The notes under the pieces: generated by a model
Database searches by the model: none
What the model saw: the letters and a program-made list of their open reading frames with translations, nothing else
Told to the model about the DNA's origin: nothing
Part shown: in pieces, positions 63,471 through 64,000 of the stretch
Layout of the letters: each line of letters starts with the position of its first letter
Position numbering within the stretch: the first letter of the stretch is position 1
Assembly: GCF_946480185.1 (NCBI RefSeq)
Contig: NZ_CAMLIG010000003.1
Coordinates: 248,001 to 312,000, forward strand
Source of the DNA: an uncultured Pedobacter sp.
Lineage (GTDB): Bacteria > Bacteroidota > Bacteroidia > Sphingobacteriales > Sphingobacteriaceae
Reading direction: 5' to 3'
DNA length: 64,000 bases
Made by a program: the position numbers and the translations under genes

Positions 63471-64000
63471 CTAACTATGCAACGGTCTTTGCTTCACCAT
63501 TCCGCCGTAGGTATCGTCAACGGTGTGCGTTACAATAAAGGCCTGCTTATCAATATTTTTCACTAGGTTTCTAAGCTTAGTAACTTCTAACCGAGTTACT
63601 ACGGTAAATACTATTTTCAAATCAACCTCCTCTGAGCTAAGATTTTTGGTATAGCCTCTCTCGCCTTTATAAATAGTGACGGCTCTTCCTAAAATTTTAG
63701 TGATCGACTGCCTAATTTGTTCATTTTTAGAAGAAATAATGGTTACACCAATATATTCTTCAACCCCATGGATAATAAAATCAACTGTTTTAGATGCTGA
63801 TAAGTAAGTTAAAATCGCATAAAGTGCTGTTTCAATATCAATTACCCAAGCTGCAACTGCAAAAATCAGGATATTAAAAAGCATAATAATATCACCTACA
63901 CTAAGGCTAACATTTTTTGAAATAAACAATGCCAGTACTTCCGACCCGTCCAAAACAGCACCGCCTCTTATGCTTAAACCGATACCCGCACCTAAAAAGA
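63471..64000 (-). CDS. YitT/DUF2179 membrane protein, N-terminus beyond the window
   Basis: The frame is open from the stop at 63471 to the right edge, so the apparent start at 63953 is an internal TTG. The visible part has membrane helices (around GDIIMLFNILIFAVAAWVI) and a C-terminal cytosolic DUF2179 domain with GVTIISSKNEQIRQSITKILGRAVT. YitT-family proteins are membrane proteins of unknown role in Bacteroidota. The part beyond the edge should hold the first two or three helices. Confidence 0.88.
   Translation of the reverse strand, partial: FLGAGIGLSIRGGAVLDGSEVLALFISKNVSLSVGDIIMLFNILIFAVAAWVIDIETALYAILTYLSASKTVDFIIHGVEEYIGVTIISSKNEQIRQSITKILGRAVTIYKGERGYTKNLSSEEVDLKIVFTVVTRLEVTKLRNLVKNIDKQAFIVTHTVDDTYGGMVKQRPLHS

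Overview
The window looks like a piece of a Bacteroidota chromosome, most likely Sphingobacteriaceae (Pedobacter-like). The reasons are the low GC, genes without obvious Shine-Dalgarno sequences, repeated TAnnTTTG promoter boxes, lipoproteins with late lipoboxes, TonB-dependent receptors (one with a carboxypeptidase-like N-terminal domain), group III truncated haemoglobins and families typical of that group (DUF5362, DUF6580, DUF5018-like). No computation or database search was run. All family calls come from reading motifs.

Layout. 1-3 kb: a lipoprotein gene cut by the left edge, then gyrB. 3-9.5 kb, minus strand: an Rrf2 regulator, a small membrane protein, a CcoN-like haem-copper oxidase subunit, a dihaem CcoO-like cytochrome c, two small membrane proteins, two tandem truncated haemoglobins, a hemerythrin and a 2Fe-2S ferredoxin. 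I read this as an oxygen/nitric-oxide handling locus. 9.1-12.5 kb: Rieske, DUF1905/YdeI, PAP2, LOG and aldo/keto reductase genes. 12.6-16.5 kb: a TonB receptor divergent from a second Rrf2 regulator with a palindromic operator candidate between them, then a cluster of palindromic repeats. 16.5-21.4 kb: guaB, a pair of M16 peptidases and a YoeB-type toxin-antitoxin pair. 21.4-24.3 kb: a cobalamin riboswitch controlling a BtuB-like receptor and a DUF6580 membrane protein. 24.5-29.4 kb: a two-component system, a lipoprotein and a phosphohexomutase.

29.37-31.4 kb is the most clearly accessory stretch. It holds a protein with an HNH motif plus two PD-(D/E)xK-like nuclease signatures, bracketed by a perfect 12-bp inverted repeat. 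Next to it is a HigBA toxin-antitoxin unit whose toxin gene is frameshifted. The two units end in similar 3' sequences, which suggests a cassette-like arrangement.

31.5-64 kb is mostly core: an S41 peptidase, a LolD-like ATPase operon with a HAD protein of altered active site, sucC, gpsA, amt, tRNA-Arg(CCG), ychF, corA, a TIGR01212 radical SAM protein, glgB with a lysine-rich tail, a GH31 glucosidase, a MATE exporter, an FtsX/MacB-type permease, queA, ispD, a PemK/MazF-RHH toxin-antitoxin pair, a PduO-type cobalamin adenosyltransferase, gatC, plsC, trpS, a deoxynucleoside kinase, kdsB and a YitT/DUF2179 protein cut by the right edge.

Several apparent TTG or GTG starts lie inside TAnnTTTG promoter boxes, so I moved those starts downstream. 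Candidates for further study are the triple-nuclease cassette, the CcoN-like/haemoglobin locus, the palindromic repeat cluster after the Rrf2 gene, and the operator candidates of both Rrf2 regulators.
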